Notes: generated by a model not told the origin, from the sequence alone. A DNA stretch of 39,863 nucleotides from Psychrobacter sp. UBA3483 (GCF_002377905.1 NZ_DFQS01000046.1:1-39863); one strand, 5' to 3'. Shown: positions 26,371 through 36,368, counted from the stretch's first letter. A program made the numbers and translations.

Positions 26371-27189
26371 CTATTGGCGTTGGAAGTTTAAAGACTCACC
26401 GCTATCTATCACACCATTGCCATTCTCATCAAATTCAAGCGTGAGAGTATCACCAGACACCTTTAAATACCGCATAATATCATCTGATAATCCTGCGTCA
26501 CCATTATCATCATAGATTTGACTAGTGGATAAAGCTTTTGTGGTAGGGTTTACGCTGTAATTACCCCATTCCATACCGTTTAATGGATTATCCATCATGG
26601 GTGCACTATCGACTCCTATCTGAACATAGCTGCCATCATCTTCACCATTAGTCGCTTCATCAGTGAAAATCAATGCCAATACACTGTCATCAGTCGTCGT
26701 GTTTTTCCAGTAGCCCAATAATCCTTCAGACTTAATCCTAGAAAAAGTGAAAGATTCATTGCTGTCTATTGCACCATTATTATTTTCATCGATACGAAGT
26801 GTTAATTTATCGTTAACGACTTCGGCGTAAGTAGTCACCTTATCGGACAAACCACTGCTATCATTACCGTCAAAAAGTACACTGTTGGTCAGTATGCCGG
26901 TAGTTTTATCAACATTATACTTACCCCATTCCATACCATTATCAGGATTGGTTTCTGATTCATCTTCATCAACTTGTACGACGACATAAGTACCATCGTC
27001 TAAGAAAGCGACCGCTGTTAGATTGTCTTCAGGATTATCACTGTTCCAAACACCTACAATCGCCCTATTAAAACCTGGCTGAGTAGGCGTTTCGGAGCTA
27101 GGTGAGTCATCAGAGTCATCACTGCCACATCCTTGTAGTAGCAAAGTAGCTGTTGCTATAGTCAGCAAAGTCATTTTAAAAAATTTCAT
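26371..27189 (-). CDS. Lipoprotein with duplicated domain and two EF-hand-like calcium loops
   Basis: A 272-residue acidic lipoprotein: lipobox LLQGC (Cys21), an Asp/Ser/Pro linker, then two homologous halves (about 44-150 and 155-272). Each half carries a GVW/GYW-type start, an NGMEWGKY/NGMEWGNY segment and a DxNxNGxIDxxE loop (134-145, DENNNGAIDSNE; 254-265, DENGNGVIDSGE). The loops have the calcium ligand spacing of EF-hand/dockerin sites. AAGGAGAG precedes the ATG at 27189. I do not know a named family for the whole. It is likely a surface or periplasmic calcium-binding lipoprotein (inference). Confidence 0.8.
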   Translation of the reverse strand: MKFFKMTLLTIATATLLLQGCGSDDSDDSPSSETPTQPGFNRAIVGVWNSDNPEDNLTAVAFLDDGTYVVVQVDEDESETNPDNGMEWGKYNVDKTTGILTNSVLFDGNDSSGLSDKVTTYAEVVNDKLTLRIDENNNGAIDSNESFTFSRIKSEGLLGYWKNTTTDDSVLALIFTDEATNGEDDGSYVQIGVDSAPMMDNPLNGMEWGNYSVNPTTKALSTSQIYDDNGDAGLSDDIMRYLKVSGDTLTLEFDENGNGVIDSGESLNFQRQ

Positions 27190-27507
27190 TTTATCTCTCC
27201 TTGAATGAAAAATGTAAAATCTTACTTATTTTAAAAGCGACGTCCTTGTCCCTCCTTATTTTTATTATTCAATTTCTGTTATATATAAATGGTTTTTTAT
27301 GAATATAACAAAAATTTTTAGTGAATCCAACCAAAAAAGTATTTATGCGTTTTAATAGCTTAAAAAGGTCGATAAGTAAGGTTAGTATTAAATGTCAGTA
27401 GATAGAAAGGGGATATAAAAAATACCGCCACATCTCCTATAGCATTTTTATTAAATGAGATAGGAGGTATGACGGTATGAATAAACGTTATATTTAAATG
27501 AGTTTTC
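27190..27507. other. Intergenic region between metH and the lipoprotein gene
   Basis: AT-rich. It contains the metH terminator (27411-27478) and must hold the lipoprotein promoter. No gene or RNA seen. Confidence 0.6.
27411..27478 (-). terminator. Intrinsic terminator of metH
   Basis: Imperfect stem of about 18 bp (27423-27440 with 27460-27477; ctcctat/ataggag and taccg/cggta are perfect blocks) around a 19-nt loop. On the minus strand it is followed by a T6 run, just downstream of the metH stop codon. Confidence 0.75.
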
Positions 27508-30500
27508 TTATAAATTCGGATTTAACCACTTCTCAGCAGTTTTCATATCCCAACCTTTACGCTCAGCATAGCTCTCTAACTGATCGCTGCTGATTTTACC
27601 GACGTTGAAGTATTCACTCTCAGGATGCGAGTAGTAGAAGCCGCTGACCGATGAAGCAGGCCACATTGCATAGCTTTCAGTGAGTCTTGTACCGATAGCA
27701 TCAACCGTGCCTAGCCACTCAAAGAGTTTGCCTTTTTCGGTATGCTCTGGGCAGGCAGGGTAGCCAGGTGCAGGGCGGATACCAACGTATTTTTCTTTAA
27801 TCATCTCATCATTGGTTAGATTTTCGTCAGCTTGATAGCCCCAATATTCTCTACGTATGAGCTCATGCAAATGCTCGGCAAAGGCTTCCGCTAAGCGGTC
27901 AGATAATGCCTGCACCATGATGGCATTATAGTCGTCACCAGCGGCTTTATACTTTTCCGCCAATGCTTCTGTCCCAACGATTGAGACCGTAAAGCCGCCA
28001 AGATAATCGGTATGAGCTTCCGATGGCGAGATAAAGTCTGCCAAGCTAAAGTTTGGCTTGCCGCTGGCTTTGTCACTCTGCTGACGCAAATGCTCAAATT
28101 GATATTCTGCTGTGCCGCCCTCAGTCGGTGCTTTGTCATAGACGGTGACGGTATCGGCACCGGTACGACGGGCTGGCATGAGCTTAAAGACGCCTTTGGC
28201 AACGATTAACTTATCATCAATCATTTTTTGCATCAAGTCATTGGCATTATCAAACAAATCACGCGCCGCTTCACCAACCACCTCATCTTGCAAGATTTTT
28301 GGATATTTGCCAGCAAGTCCCCAAGAGATAAAGAACGGCGTCCAGTCGATATAAGGCAGTAGGTTAGTGATGGGGTAATCATCAAATATCACTTGTCCAA
28401 GCTTATTAGGCACTGGCGGTATGTAATTGTCCCAATCATCTTTAAAACCAAGCTCTATCGATTCAGCATAGGATATTTTTGCCGCTTTTGGTTGACGCTT
28501 AGCAAGGCGCTCACGTACTTTGATGTACTCTTCGCGCGTCTCATCGATTAAGCCTTGACGATGCTCTTTGGATAGCAGCTTAGTCACTACACCAACTGAG
28601 CGTGAAGCATCCGACACATAGATGACGGCATCGTTTTGGTATTGTGGTTCGACTTTAACTGCCGTATGCGCTTTAGAAGTCGTTGCCCCGCCAATCATTA
28701 AGGGTAGGGTCATGCCGCGCTCTTGCATTTGCTTAGCGACATAGACCATCTCATCGAGGCTTGGGGTAATCAGACCTGATAGCCCGATGATATCGACTTC
28801 CTCAGCGATTGCCGTATCAAGGATTTTTTCACAAGGTACCATCACGCCCAAATCGACAATGTCGTAGCCATTACAGCCAAGTACCACGCCGACGATGTTT
28901 TTGCCGATATCATGAACGTCACCTTTGACCGTCGCCATCAGGATTTTACCTTTCTTTTCGCCCTCGACTTTTTCGGCTTCGATATACGGGTTCAACCACG
29001 CGACCGATTGCTTCATCACGCGGGCAGATTTCACCACTTGCGGTAAGAACATTTTACCGGCACCAAATAAGTCGCCGACAATATTCATACCGTCCATTAA
29101 TGGCCCTTCGATCACTTCTAGTGGCTTGGGATATTTCTCCCACGCTTCTTTGGTATCGGCATCGATAAAGGTCGTGATACCTTTTACTAGTGCATGAGCA
29201 ATACGCTCTTCGACCGTACCTTCGCGCCATGACATATCGACGGTGCTGTCTTTTTTCTTACCGCCATCTTGATAGCTTTCAGCGATGGTCATCAGGCGTT
29301 CGGTAGCATCTTGACCACTCTCGCCTTGGTTGCGATTGAGCATCACATCTTCGATGGCGTCGCGGGCTTCCTTTGGAATATCATCATAGAGCTCAAGCAT
29401 CGCTGGGTTGACGATACCCATGGTCAAGCCATTTTGAATCGCATGATAAAGGAATACCGAGTTAATGGCCTCACGAATCGGGTTGCCACGGAAACTAAAC
29501 GACACGTTGGACACACCTCCCGATACCATGGCGTTTGGTAAATTATCAGTTATCCATTTGGTGGCGTTGATAAAGTCAGCGCCGTAATTATTATGCTCGG
29601 TAATACCGGTTGCAACCGCAAAGATATTCGGGTCAAAGATGATATCCTCGCTAGGGAAGCCGACTTCATTGACCAAGACATCATAGCTGCGCTGACAAAT
29701 CTGGATTTTACGCTCATAAGTATCAGCCTGACCGTCTTCATCAAATGCCATGACGATAATAGCAGCACCGTAGCGCATACAAAGCTTGGCGCGGAGGGCG
29801 AACTCATCATAGCCTTCTTTTAATGAGATAGAGTTGACGACGGATTTACCTTGAATGCGTTTAAGCCCTTCTTCGATAATGTCCCATTTTGATGAGTCAA
29901 TCATCAGGGGCACGCGGCTGATATCAGGCTCACCAGAGACCAAGTTGACGAAATGAATCATCGCCTGTTTTGAGTCGAGCATGCCCTCGTCCATATTGAT
30001 ATCGACGATTTGCGCGCCACCTTCGACTTGGTCACGGGCGACATCGAGCGCTTCAGTATAGGCTTCGGTTTTAATCAAGCGCAGGAACTTCTTTGAACCG
30101 GTCACGTTGGTACGCTCACCGACGTTGACGAATAAGCTTTCAGGGGTAATGGTAAATGGCTCAAGTCCCGATAAGCGGCAAGCAGGAGGGATTTCAGGAA
30201 TCACGCGCGGTGGGTAATTGGCGACCATCTCCGCAATCAGGCGAATGTGCTCAGGCGTGGTACCGCAGCAGCCGCCGACGATATTTAGAATGCCAGCTTT
30301 GGCAAAACCTTCGAGCAGGGCAGCCGTTTCCTCAGCTGTTTCATCGTACTCACCAAACTCATTGGGCAAACCCGCGTTTGGATGGGCGGAGACATAAGTA
30401 TTGGCGATATTTGATAGTGTTTGAATATGCGGACGCAGTGCATCAGCACCCAAGGCACAGTTAAAACCAACCGATAGCGGCTTGGCATGGCGAATCGAGT

Positions 30501-31344
30501 TATAAAACGCCTCAGCCGTTTGGCCTGAAAGCGTCCGACCTGAGGCATCGGTAATTGTCCCCGAAATCATAATCGGTAATTCAAAACCAATATCATCAAA
30601 CACGCCTGTGACCGCAAAGATTGCAGCCTTAGCATTAAGCGTATCAAAAATGGTCTCGATTAATAGAATATCGACGCCACCTTCTATCAAAGCCAGCGTC
30701 GCCTCGCGATAGTTCAGCACCAACTCATCAAAGGTGATATTACGAAAGGCGGGGTCATTGACGTCAGGGGATAATGAGCAGGTACGCGATGTCGGCCCAA
30801 TCACGCCTGCGACAAAGCGCGGCTTTTCTGGGGTCTTAGCGGTGTATTCATCAGCGGCTTCGCGGGCAATTTTAGCAGCGGTTTTATTTAATTCTGGCAC
30901 AAGGTGCTGCATATCATAGTCGGCCATCGACAGGCGCGTACCGTTAAAGCTGTTGGTTTCAATGATATCCGCGCCTGCGGCCAGATGTGCCCTATGAATC
31001 TCTTTAATCATCTGTGGCTGAGTCAGTACCAGCAAATCATTATTACCGCGCACGTCTTGTTCAATATCAGCAAAGCGCTCGCCGCGATAGTCGGCTTCCT
31101 CTAACTTAAAGGTCTGAATATGGGTACCCATCGCGCCATCTAGCATTATAATTCGCGCCGCCATCTGCTCGGTGAGGCGTGCGCGCGCGGTTAACTGCTG
31201 CGCTTTATAAGGAAATACAGCAGGCGGTGTCAAAATAAAGTCACTAGCCGTGCTTGATACATTGGTGGCATTGGGTGTATTGGTATTGGCGACACCAGTA
31301 TGATTATGAGAACAGGTCGGTGGAGTGGTGGTGTTTTGAGTCAT
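27508..31344 (-). CDS. metH: Cobalamin-dependent methionine synthase
   Basis: Transfers the methyl of 5-methyl-tetrahydrofolate through cobalamin to homocysteine. All four modules are visible over 1278 residues. The homocysteine domain has the zinc cysteines in SVGFNCALGA and VGGCCGTTPEHI. The pterin domain contains VNVGERTNVTGSKKF. The B12 module has the cobalamin-binding DVHDIGKNIVG (axial ligand His811). The C-terminal AdoMet activation domain ends with RPAPGYPACPEHTEK. It starts with a Thr/Asn/Ser-rich leader of about 50 residues not found in E. coli MetH. I use the ATG at 31344; a TTG at 31368 would add eight residues, and neither has a good ribosome-binding site. No cobalamin riboswitch is evident upstream. 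Monocistronic. Confidence 0.97.
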   Translation of the reverse strand: MTQNTTTPPTCSHNHTGVANTNTPNATNVSSTASDFILTPPAVFPYKAQQLTARARLTEQMAARIIMLDGAMGTHIQTFKLEEADYRGERFADIEQDVRGNNDLLVLTQPQMIKEIHRAHLAAGADIIETNSFNGTRLSMADYDMQHLVPELNKTAAKIAREAADEYTAKTPEKPRFVAGVIGPTSRTCSLSPDVNDPAFRNITFDELVLNYREATLALIEGGVDILLIETIFDTLNAKAAIFAVTGVFDDIGFELPIMISGTITDASGRTLSGQTAEAFYNSIRHAKPLSVGFNCALGADALRPHIQTLSNIANTYVSAHPNAGLPNEFGEYDETAEETAALLEGFAKAGILNIVGGCCGTTPEHIRLIAEMVANYPPRVIPEIPPACRLSGLEPFTITPESLFVNVGERTNVTGSKKFLRLIKTEAYTEALDVARDQVEGGAQIVDINMDEGMLDSKQAMIHFVNLVSGEPDISRVPLMIDSSKWDIIEEGLKRIQGKSVVNSISLKEGYDEFALRAKLCMRYGAAIIVMAFDEDGQADTYERKIQICQRSYDVLVNEVGFPSEDIIFDPNIFAVATGITEHNNYGADFINATKWITDNLPNAMVSGGVSNVSFSFRGNPIREAINSVFLYHAIQNGLTMGIVNPAMLELYDDIPKEARDAIEDVMLNRNQGESGQDATERLMTIAESYQDGGKKKDSTVDMSWREGTVEERIAHALVKGITTFIDADTKEAWEKYPKPLEVIEGPLMDGMNIVGDLFGAGKMFLPQVVKSARVMKQSVAWLNPYIEAEKVEGEKKGKILMATVKGDVHDIGKNIVGVVLGCNGYDIVDLGVMVPCEKILDTAIAEEVDIIGLSGLITPSLDEMVYVAKQMQERGMTLPLMIGGATTSKAHTAVKVEPQYQNDAVIYVSDASRSVGVVTKLLSKEHRQGLIDETREEYIKVRERLAKRQPKAAKISYAESIELGFKDDWDNYIPPVPNKLGQVIFDDYPITNLLPYIDWTPFFISWGLAGKYPKILQDEVVGEAARDLFDNANDLMQKMIDDKLIVAKGVFKLMPARRTGADTVTVYDKAPTEGGTAEYQFEHLRQQSDKASGKPNFSLADFISPSEAHTDYLGGFTVSIVGTEALAEKYKAAGDDYNAIMVQALSDRLAEAFAEHLHELIRREYWGYQADENLTNDEMIKEKYVGIRPAPGYPACPEHTEKGKLFEWLGTVDAIGTRLTESYAMWPASSVSGFYYSHPESEYFNVGKISSDQLESYAERKGWDMKTAEKWLNPNL

Positions 31345-32111
31345 AGGAGCGCTGCTTATTAGAGTCAAGATAAGAAAAGGAAAAAATAAAGTCGTTCAAA
31401 GTTTTTAGGGCGAGCTTACTAAGTTAGCTACTGATGAAATAGGGCGTATATAACAATACGATTGATAAAAAGTTGGCTTAAAAATCGATAAGCAAATCTG
31501 GATTATTCTAGCACGAAACTGCTATTACTCGCGGGATTGTGCTTACTCCGCTTATTCCATTTTGGCACTATCACTGACGATATCGTATTCAAACATATCA
31601 ATAACTTATTACTATGATTAATTATTACTATGATTAATTATTGTTGCACGAAATGATCATGGTATTAAAAGCTAGCATGGTATTAAAAGTACCGTCATAA
31701 CCTTAAATTCTATTGCATAACGCTGCTTGGTACAAATGAATATCATTTCAATAGAGGATTACCTAAAGCTTTGATTTGTATTAACAAAAGCAATTACTTG
31801 CGTGAGCGCTTTATTACCCTATTTTGGTTTACACGTAAGCTACAAAAATTAGCCTAAACGCAAGTTTATAATGCTTTGTGATATGTTAATTTAATTTCAG
31901 AAGGATTGACGTTTCATAAGCAATGCTTATTAGTAACTGTTAATGATTTTTATTTGTGAGTGACTAACAATTAGGAATTAAAAACGGGATAGGCAAGGGT
32001 TCTAAGGAAAGACAATCTGACCGTAAGTCCGTAATAAAAATCAATAAATTGTAGTCAGTAAACCATTCATTTACTAAACCGTGTAGTTACTCAATCATTA
32101 AGGACAATGTT
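31345..32111. other. Long AT-rich intergenic region between metH and FAS1 gene 1
   Basis: No gene, tRNA or recognisable riboswitch. It contains two small tandem duplications at 31605-31636 and 31658-31689 and the promoters of the two divergent genes, which I cannot place. Confidence 0.5.
31605..31689. repeat. Two neighbouring short direct repeats
   Basis: A 16-bp unit (attattactatgatta type) repeats at 31605-31620 and 31621-31636. Catggtattaaaag then occurs at 31658-31671 and again at 31676-31689. Confidence 0.8.
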
Positions 32112-32666
32112 ATGAAACTGATCAAAATCGCTACCCTTGGCACCTTAGCACTTTCAATTGCCGGCCTTAGCGCTTGTAATAATATGATGCCAACCAAAAC
32201 CCCTGCCACAAAGGCGCCTATGCATAGTCAATCTACTGCCAGTATGAACGTGGTACAGATTGCTCAGAGCAATGCTGATTTCTCACTGCTAGTAGAAGCC
32301 TTGCAAGCAGCAGGTCTAGCGGGCGCATTGACCGATACCAGTGCAAGTTACACAATACTGGCACCGACCAATGCCGCCTTTGTACAAGCGCTACAAGAAA
32401 CCGGCATGACCAAGGCTGAGCTATTTGCTAACAAGCCGTTATTGACCAAAATTTTGACTTACCATGTGCTCAAAGGTAATACGCCTGTTTATCAAAAACA
32501 CGTCAGACCTGGTAATTACACCATGCTCAGTAATGACACGCTGGTGATTACGCCCCAAGGCAGATTAATGGATGAAAATGGTCGTACCACCAAGATTTTA
32601 AAAACAGATATCGCGGCCAGTAATGGCGTGATACATGTGATTGATAGAGTGCTGTTACCTAAATAA
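32112..32666 (+). CDS. Fasciclin (FAS1) domain lipoprotein 1
   Basis: A 184-residue lipoprotein with lipobox LSAC (Cys22), then one FAS1 domain (about 47-183). Hallmarks are the H1 box YTILAPTNAAF and the C-terminal H2 box GVIHVIDRVLLP, with LTYHVLKG between. FAS1 domains mediate adhesion in many organisms; the bacterial role is mostly unknown. The ATG at 32112 has AAGGA seven bases upstream. A paralogue follows on the same strand. Confidence 0.92.
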   Translation: MKLIKIATLGTLALSIAGLSACNNMMPTKTPATKAPMHSQSTASMNVVQIAQSNADFSLLVEALQAAGLAGALTDTSASYTILAPTNAAFVQALQETGMTKAELFANKPLLTKILTYHVLKGNTPVYQKHVRPGNYTMLSNDTLVITPQGRLMDENGRTTKILKTDIAASNGVIHVIDRVLLPK

Positions 32667-33036
32667 TTTCATTACTTAAATAAATAATTTATCACCTAGA
32701 TAAGCAATCAACGAGCGACACAGCGTTTATTTAGGTAGTGGGTAAATTCAGATGCTATATAAACTATTGCTAGACTATAAATGAAGATTGGTTTTAGCCT
32801 AGCAATGATGTGCTATACGTGAATGATACAGTGTTGCTACCTAAGTAAGCAGTAAGTAAAAAATAATCAGCTAAGATGGTAAGCATTGAGCGACGTTATT
32901 TAATGTATTACTAATTTACCCACATTTCTATTTAGAAGTCTTTATGCAGAAATTTTCATTCATCATTATTTATATTTAAACCGCCCTACAACCAAAAAGT
33001 ACCATCCATAAACCCGTTATTTCAAAGGAATGACCT
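32667..33036. other. Intergenic region between the two FAS1 genes
   Basis: No intact gene. It contains the decayed 3' end of a third FAS1 gene at 32801-32848 and presumably the promoter of FAS1 gene 2. Confidence 0.6.
32801..32848 (+). pseudogene. Relic 3' end of a fasciclin gene
   Basis: Read in frame from 32801, the bases give SNDVLYVNDTVLLPK and a stop. This aligns codon by codon with the ends of the flanking genes (SNGVIHVIDRVLLPK and TNGVVHVIDTVLLPK). A stop codon lies two codons upstream and no further FAS1 similarity is evident, so only a scrap remains. Confidence 0.65.
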
Positions 33037-33657
33037 ATGTTAAAGAAGAATTTATTATCTATCGCTGTCGTTACCGCTGCCATGTTACTGGCGGCTTGTA
33101 ACGATAAAGAAGCCGTTACTGAGCCAGTTGAGCCAGCCGCAACTACTGACGTAGCCGTTGAGCCAGAAACCACCACAGATATGCCAGCTGAAGCAGTGGC
33201 TGAGTCTAACGATGCGATGGCTGTAGATGCGGCAGCGACACAAAGTATCGGTGAAATGGCTGCTGGCAATGAGAATTTAACTATCCTAACCGAAGCGCTG
33301 CAAGCGGCTGACCTTGATGACATGATGATGGCAGAAGGTCAGTACACCGTATTTGCACCAACCGATGATGCTTTTGCTGCTTTGTTAACTAAACTAAACG
33401 TCACTAAAGAGCAGCTGCTCGGTGATAAAGAGATGCTGACCAGCGTATTGACTTATCATGTCGTGCCGATGGTGGTAAAAGCGGCTGACATCCCTTATGG
33501 TACAGCTATCGATACGGCAAACGGCCAAACCATCTCTATCAGTGATGCTAATGTGATTACCGATGCGAGTGGTAATACCGCTAACATCGTTGGCACCGAT
33601 ATGATGGCAACCAACGGTGTGGTACATGTGATCGATACGGTCTTATTGCCTAAATAA
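33037..33657 (+). CDS. Fasciclin (FAS1) domain lipoprotein 2
   Basis: A 206-residue lipoprotein: lipobox LAAC (Cys21), an acidic Ala/Pro/Thr/Glu-rich linker (about 22-67), then one FAS1 domain (about 68-205). It has the H1 box YTVFAPTDDAF, a LTYHVVPM segment and the H2 box GVVHVIDTVLLP. The ATG at 33037 follows AAGGAA. It is a diverged paralogue of the gene 370 bp upstream, with a longer linker that may span more of the envelope. A strong terminator follows. Confidence 0.92.
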   Translation: MLKKNLLSIAVVTAAMLLAACNDKEAVTEPVEPAATTDVAVEPETTTDMPAEAVAESNDAMAVDAAATQSIGEMAAGNENLTILTEALQAADLDDMMMAEGQYTVFAPTDDAFAALLTKLNVTKEQLLGDKEMLTSVLTYHVVPMVVKAADIPYGTAIDTANGQTISISDANVITDASGNTANIVGTDMMATNGVVHVIDTVLLPK

Positions 33658-33698
33658 GCTGATTTTATCACTATAAACAACAATAAAAGCATCTAAGA

Positions 33699-33726
33699 AG
33701 CCCAGCCACCGAGCTGGGCTTTTTTG
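33699..33726 (+). terminator. Intrinsic terminator after FAS1 gene 2
   Basis: agcccagc-caccga-gctgggct (33699-33720) followed by a T6 run. Confidence 0.92.
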
Positions 33727-33780
33727 TATTTAATGACTTAGCGCAAAATATATCAAAGTTTGTATGACAACCTTACGTCC

Positions 33781-33812
33781 ATAAAAAAGCCCGAGACCAT
33801 CGTCTCAGGCTT
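33781..33812 (-). terminator. Intrinsic terminator of the AGCS symporter gene
   Basis: Stem of 11 positions with one mismatch (33787-33797 with 33802-33812), then a T6 run on the minus strand. It lies downstream of the symporter stop codon. Confidence 0.85.
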
Positions 33813-33874
33813 CCTGTTTTATCGTTACTTTTAATGTCATCAATACAGTTTAAATAACATTACAGCTTAGTAAA

Positions 33875-35425
33875 TTATAGACGTTCTTTATGAAGTGGAT
33901 CTTGGGCTGCCATTCTTTGTTGCTGCTTTAGATGACGCTCTTCCCAATACGGCGCGTTTTTGATACCGAATTTTGCTGGATCAAACGTATAGTGCTTCAC
34001 GCCAGCTTTACGCTGTGCTTCATAATCTTTCAGCATAGTAAGCGTTGGACGCGCGACAAAGAAGATAACCAAAATACCAACGATATTTAGCCATGCCATC
34101 AGACCAACACCGATATCACCGATTGCCCAGATATAGCCTGCTGAGTTAAGACCACCATAAGCAACCATCACCATGATTAGTACTTTAACTAAGAATAATC
34201 CAGTTCTGTTGGCACCGCGGCTGATAAAGCGCGTTAAGTACGCAACGTTTACTTCAGCGATGTAGTAGTAAGCCAAAATAGTGGTAAAGGCAAAGAAAAA
34301 TACGGCAATAGCGATAAAGGTATTACCAAACTGACCGTATACGGACTCCATTGCCATCTGGGTAAAGGCAGGTGAGTTAATCTCAACGCCCGCCGCAACG
34401 TTTTGTACGATGTATTGTCCTTCAGGTAGCGTACCTTGGATGTTATAAGTACCCATGGTCAAAATCATAAAGGCAGTCGCAGAACAAACCAGTAGGGTAT
34501 CAACATAGACTGAGAATGCTTGTACCAAACCTTGCTGTGATGGATGCTCAACTTCGGCAGCACCAGCAGCATGAGGACCTGTACCTTGACCCGCTTCGTT
34601 AGAGTAAATACCACGTTTTACACCCCAACCGATGGCTGCACCAAAACCCGCTTGCGCAGTAAAGGCATCACCAATGATTAAGCCAAATACTTTTGGAATC
34701 ATCTCATAGTTGGTAAACATAATAACGAGGGCTAGACCAATATAACCTAGTGCCATAAAAGGAACGGCATACTCGGTAAAGGTTGCGATACGTTTAATAC
34801 CACCAAAGATGATAATCGCTAGCACCACTAGAATGATACCCAATGCTACAAGACGCATAGAGCCAACTTCTAAGCCCCCAAGGTTCATGATGGTACCTTC
34901 ACCCATGACCTGTGCAAAGGCATTGATAACGCCGTTTGCTTGCACACCAGGTAAAAACATACCACAAGCTAAAATAGAAGCGACCGCAAAGAGGATACCA
35001 TACCAACGTTGACCTAGAGCGCGCTCAAAGTAATAAGCAGGGCCACCGCGGTATTCGCCAGTGACGACGTCTTTTTCTTTATAAATCTGTGCAAGGGTTG
35101 ATTCGACATAAGCGGTAGATGCGCCTAAGAATGCCACAACCCACATCCAAAATACTGCACCAGGACCACCGAAGCCGATAGCTGCTGCTACCCCAGCGAT
35201 ATTACCCATACCCACACGTCCCGCTAGAGATACAGCGAGTGCCTGAAATGATGAAATACCTTGTGCACTTGACTTACCTTTAAACAGCAAGCTGATCATT
35301 TCACTGAATAAACGTACTTGTACGAAGCGCGTCATGATGGAATAAAATAAACCTGCGCCCAAGCATAGATAAACCAATGCTGGGCTCCAGATAATTCCGT
35401 TTACTAAATTAACTAAACCTTCCAT
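33875..35425 (-). CDS. Amino acid:Na+ symporter, AGCS (alanine/glycine:cation) family
   Basis: A 516-residue inner-membrane transporter of about 11 hydrophobic segments. The AGCS signature lies in GWGVKRGIYSNEAGQGTG, about residues 265-285, and the N-terminal AVSLAGRVGMGNIAGVAAA segment is also typical. The family imports alanine, glycine or glutamine with sodium; the substrate cannot be decided from sequence alone. The C-terminal tail after residue 470 is hydrophilic and Lys/Arg/Gln-rich, so the protein is slightly longer than usual. The ATG at 35425 has AGGAA about seven bases upstream. Monocistronic, with a clear terminator. Confidence 0.93.
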   Translation of the reverse strand: MEGLVNLVNGIIWSPALVYLCLGAGLFYSIMTRFVQVRLFSEMISLLFKGKSSAQGISSFQALAVSLAGRVGMGNIAGVAAAIGFGGPGAVFWMWVVAFLGASTAYVESTLAQIYKEKDVVTGEYRGGPAYYFERALGQRWYGILFAVASILACGMFLPGVQANGVINAFAQVMGEGTIMNLGGLEVGSMRLVALGIILVVLAIIIFGGIKRIATFTEYAVPFMALGYIGLALVIMFTNYEMIPKVFGLIIGDAFTAQAGFGAAIGWGVKRGIYSNEAGQGTGPHAAGAAEVEHPSQQGLVQAFSVYVDTLLVCSATAFMILTMGTYNIQGTLPEGQYIVQNVAAGVEINSPAFTQMAMESVYGQFGNTFIAIAVFFFAFTTILAYYYIAEVNVAYLTRFISRGANRTGLFLVKVLIMVMVAYGGLNSAGYIWAIGDIGVGLMAWLNIVGILVIFFVARPTLTMLKDYEAQRKAGVKHYTFDPAKFGIKNAPYWEERHLKQQQRMAAQDPLHKERL

Positions 35426-36368
35426 ATGTATATTCCTAGTACTGTATCAAAGTGGCTATATATGACGATGCTAAGAGGAAGCTCGCTTTAATGTCCTTAT
35501 TAAAGCCAACCACTCAAATAATCTGCATGCGCTTAACTGTCTTGGAAATTCTCCCTACAGATTAAGTTTCATATGCGCTTAGCCACTAAGGATGGACTGT
35601 AGTTGTCTGCTGTTATCCGTCTGGTTTATTAACAATAATAAGCGTATCCAACCGCTTATCGCGTTAACAGTTTATTAAAAATGCCTTTGGGTAAAGCGGT
35701 TATAAATAAACCAGTGAATAAAACAGGCGGTTATAATATAAATAGCCACCACCTCAATCAATAAGAGGGTGATACTTAACTTTTTATGAGTCATATCGGC
35801 TGACTACATATACATGGTAGAGTAGGGTAAAAGAGCAGTCTTTACTCGTCTATCAATCCTTTTTCATGCGACGTTGACGACCTGCTAGTACCAAAAATCT
35901 TATAAGTCCACTACCAAATGTATTCAAACCGTACGGCTACGTAACTGCAATTTGCCATATTTTTTAGGCAATTACTAGAATTTTCTTTATAAGGGTATTC
36001 ATTTATAAATGATTCCCTCTGTCTAATTGTCTATAAAAGACTAAGAAATCTTACATTTATTTTACACTGGTCATTATTTTTTAACTCATTGATGATGACG
36101 GCTAAAAAGACACTTACGTTAATAGCAGTGAAAATTGCTTATAAATGCGCCAAAGCCGTGCGATAAGCGCTGTTTTGCGGTTGTGTTTTGGTAACGATGA
36201 ATTGTAAAAGTGACGGTATAGCGCCATTATTAGCACAATATATTGCGGCTGCTATATTGTAGGCTATGAAAGTCGCAGCCGATAAACTATAAGTACATTT
36301 AAGTGGTTAAAATTAAGAAAGCGATTAAAAAATATTTTGTTTGTTATTTATTATTAGGAGAGTCAACG
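35426..36368. other. Long intergenic region between the symporter and lemA genes
   Basis: 943 bp without a supportable gene, tRNA or glycine riboswitch. It holds two direct copies of gcggttataa (35696-35705, 35727-35736) and an inverted relative aaccgctta at 35650-35658. The part nearest lemA has a weak promoter-like pair, TTGCGG (36243) and TATGAA (36265), spaced 16 bp. Confidence 0.5.

Noticed and set aside
31345..31560. Cobalamin riboswitch upstream of metH
   Set aside because: No B12-box-like sequence found on the minus strand.
35426..35900. Glycine riboswitch upstream of the AGCS symporter
   Set aside because: The conserved glycine aptamer core is not recognisable.
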